Assembly: GCA_900771085.1 (NCBI GenBank) | Contig: CAAGMR010000063.1 | Location: 1 to 6,864, forward strand | Length of the DNA: 6,864 nt | Direction: 5' to 3' | Source: Clostridia bacterium | GTDB taxonomy: Bacteria; Bacillota; Clostridia; Oscillospirales; Acutalibacteraceae | Shown: positions 6,081 through 6,864 of the stretch, one piece after another | Layout of the letters: the number at the start of each line of letters is the position of its first letter | Position numbering within the stretch: position 1 is the stretch's first letter | Notes under the pieces: model-generated | Databases searched by the model: none | Told to the model about the DNA's origin: nothing | The model's input: the letters and a program-made list of their open reading frames with translations, nothing else | Made by a program: the position numbers and the translations under genes

Positions 6081-6864
6081 ATGGAGACAAATCAGAAAAA
6101 GGGACGTGGCATCGCGCTGCTCCCAATTGGTATTTTTGTACTTCTGTACCTTGGAACCGGTATTCTCTTTGAATACATTCTCAAAGTTCCTATGGGCTTC
6201 TACAACATACCAATCATCGTAGTTTTTCTCGTTGCTATTCTCGTGGCAAGCATCCAGAACAAAGCCCTTAGCATCGATGAAAAGGTTGCCTTAATGGCTA
6301 AAGGCGTAGGCGACAAAAACATTATGTATATGCTTCTCATCTTCCTTGAAGCAGGTATTTTTGTCGGCGTTGTCGGACGCGGAAGCGCAGAAAGCGTAGC
6401 TTACTTCATGCTTTCGGTAATTCCTCCTCAGTTCTCTGTTGCCGTGCTGTTCGTTGTTGCGTGTTTCGTATCGCTTTCAATGGGAACCAGCGTTGGCACA
6501 ATCACGCTTATCACACCTATCGCCATTCCGCTAGCTGCCGGTTCCGGCTTCGCTCCGGCCCTCTGTGTCGGCGCAGTAATGGGCGGTGCAATGTTCGGCG
6601 ATAACCTTTCATTTATCTCTGACACAACTATTGCGGCATGTAACGGTCAGGGCTGTGAGATGAAGGACAAGTTCCGTGAGAACTTCAAGATTGCTGTTCC
6701 TGCAGCTGTCGTTGCCCTCATCCTGACAACAGTTCTTTCCCTTCACGATTACGCTGGCGCATCTGTTATCAAGGATTACGATCTCATCCAGATCATCCCT
6801 TATGTTCTCGTACTCATCGGAGGAATCATCGGTATAAATGTATTCCTCGTTCTTCTTATCGGTA
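6081..6864 (+). CDS. NhaC-family Na+/H+ antiporter (C-terminus cut by window edge)
   Basis: An open frame of 261 codons runs from ATG 6081 to the window end with no stop, so only the N-terminal part is present; NhaC-family proteins are usually about 430-500 residues. After a short basic head (METNQKKGRG) come several hydrophobic helices. Two family landmarks are clear: SLSMGTSVGTITLITPIA (131-148) and GDNLSFISDTT (173-183), the latter followed by GQGCEMKDKFRENF, a cytoplasmic segment typical of this group. Members exchange Na+ for H+, sometimes with an organic acid (malate/lactate) or another solute, in the cytoplasmic membrane; the ion and any co-substrate cannot be told here. The start has GAGG at 6070-6073 with 7-base spacing. 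It has its own promoter and is separated from mnmA by a terminator, so it is an independent unit. Confidence 0.88.
   Translation, partial: METNQKKGRGIALLPIGIFVLLYLGTGILFEYILKVPMGFYNIPIIVVFLVAILVASIQNKALSIDEKVALMAKGVGDKNIMYMLLIFLEAGIFVGVVGRGSAESVAYFMLSVIPPQFSVAVLFVVACFVSLSMGTSVGTITLITPIAIPLAAGSGFAPALCVGAVMGGAMFGDNLSFISDTTIAACNGQGCEMKDKFRENFKIAVPAAVVALILTTVLSLHDYAGASVIKDYDLIQIIPYVLVLIGGIIGINVFLVLLIG

Noticed and set aside
6428..6625. Minus-strand 65-codon frame opposite the NhaC gene
   Set aside because: Low-complexity proline/threonine/alanine composition expected from the antisense of a membrane protein; no start signal.

Overview
The window looks like a stretch of ordinary chromosome from an anaerobic Bacillota, most likely class Clostridia. 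The reasons are a TPP-riboswitch-controlled ECF-type thiamine transporter, luxS, a LarE with an extra cysteine pair, sigma-A-like promoters (TTGATT/TACAAT, TTGAAA/TACAAT, extended -10 TATAAT), strong AGGAG-type ribosome binding sites, and moderate GC. Genus cannot be fixed from this sequence. I see no mobile element, CRISPR array, tRNA or rRNA.

Layout. Positions 1-345 (minus strand) hold the first 40 codons of a thiamine transporter (thiT-like), preceded by an intrinsic terminator, a TPP riboswitch aptamer and a sigma-A promoter. Positions 331-2255 (minus strand) are a compact three-gene run, read larE -> luxS -> HD-domain phosphohydrolase. luxS follows larE after 10 bases, and the phosphohydrolase overlaps luxS by 8 bases. 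Positions 2256-2392 are a divergent control region with one promoter each way and three dyad-symmetric elements. Positions 2393-5995 (plus strand) are a second run, asnS -> membrane acyltransferase (acyltransferase 3 family) -> mnmA, closed by a strong intrinsic terminator at 6000-6030. From 6040 a new promoter drives an NhaC-family antiporter that runs off the right edge.

How the genes fit together. The plus-strand run is about tRNA function (AsnRS charging, MnmA 2-thiolation of U34), with a membrane acyltransferase of unknown substrate between them. The minus-strand run joins the activated-methyl/sulfur cycle (LuxS), a sulfur-transfer enzyme for the nickel-pincer cofactor (LarE) and a putative nucleotide phosphohydrolase. 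Thiamine uptake lies directly downstream, with no visible terminator before its leader. Two PP-loop sulfur-transfer ATPases (LarE and MnmA) lie on opposite sides of the divergent promoter region. I see no clearly new biological system. The points most worth checking are the nested antiterminator in the thiT leader, the LarE without larB/larC nearby, and the dyads between the divergent promoters.
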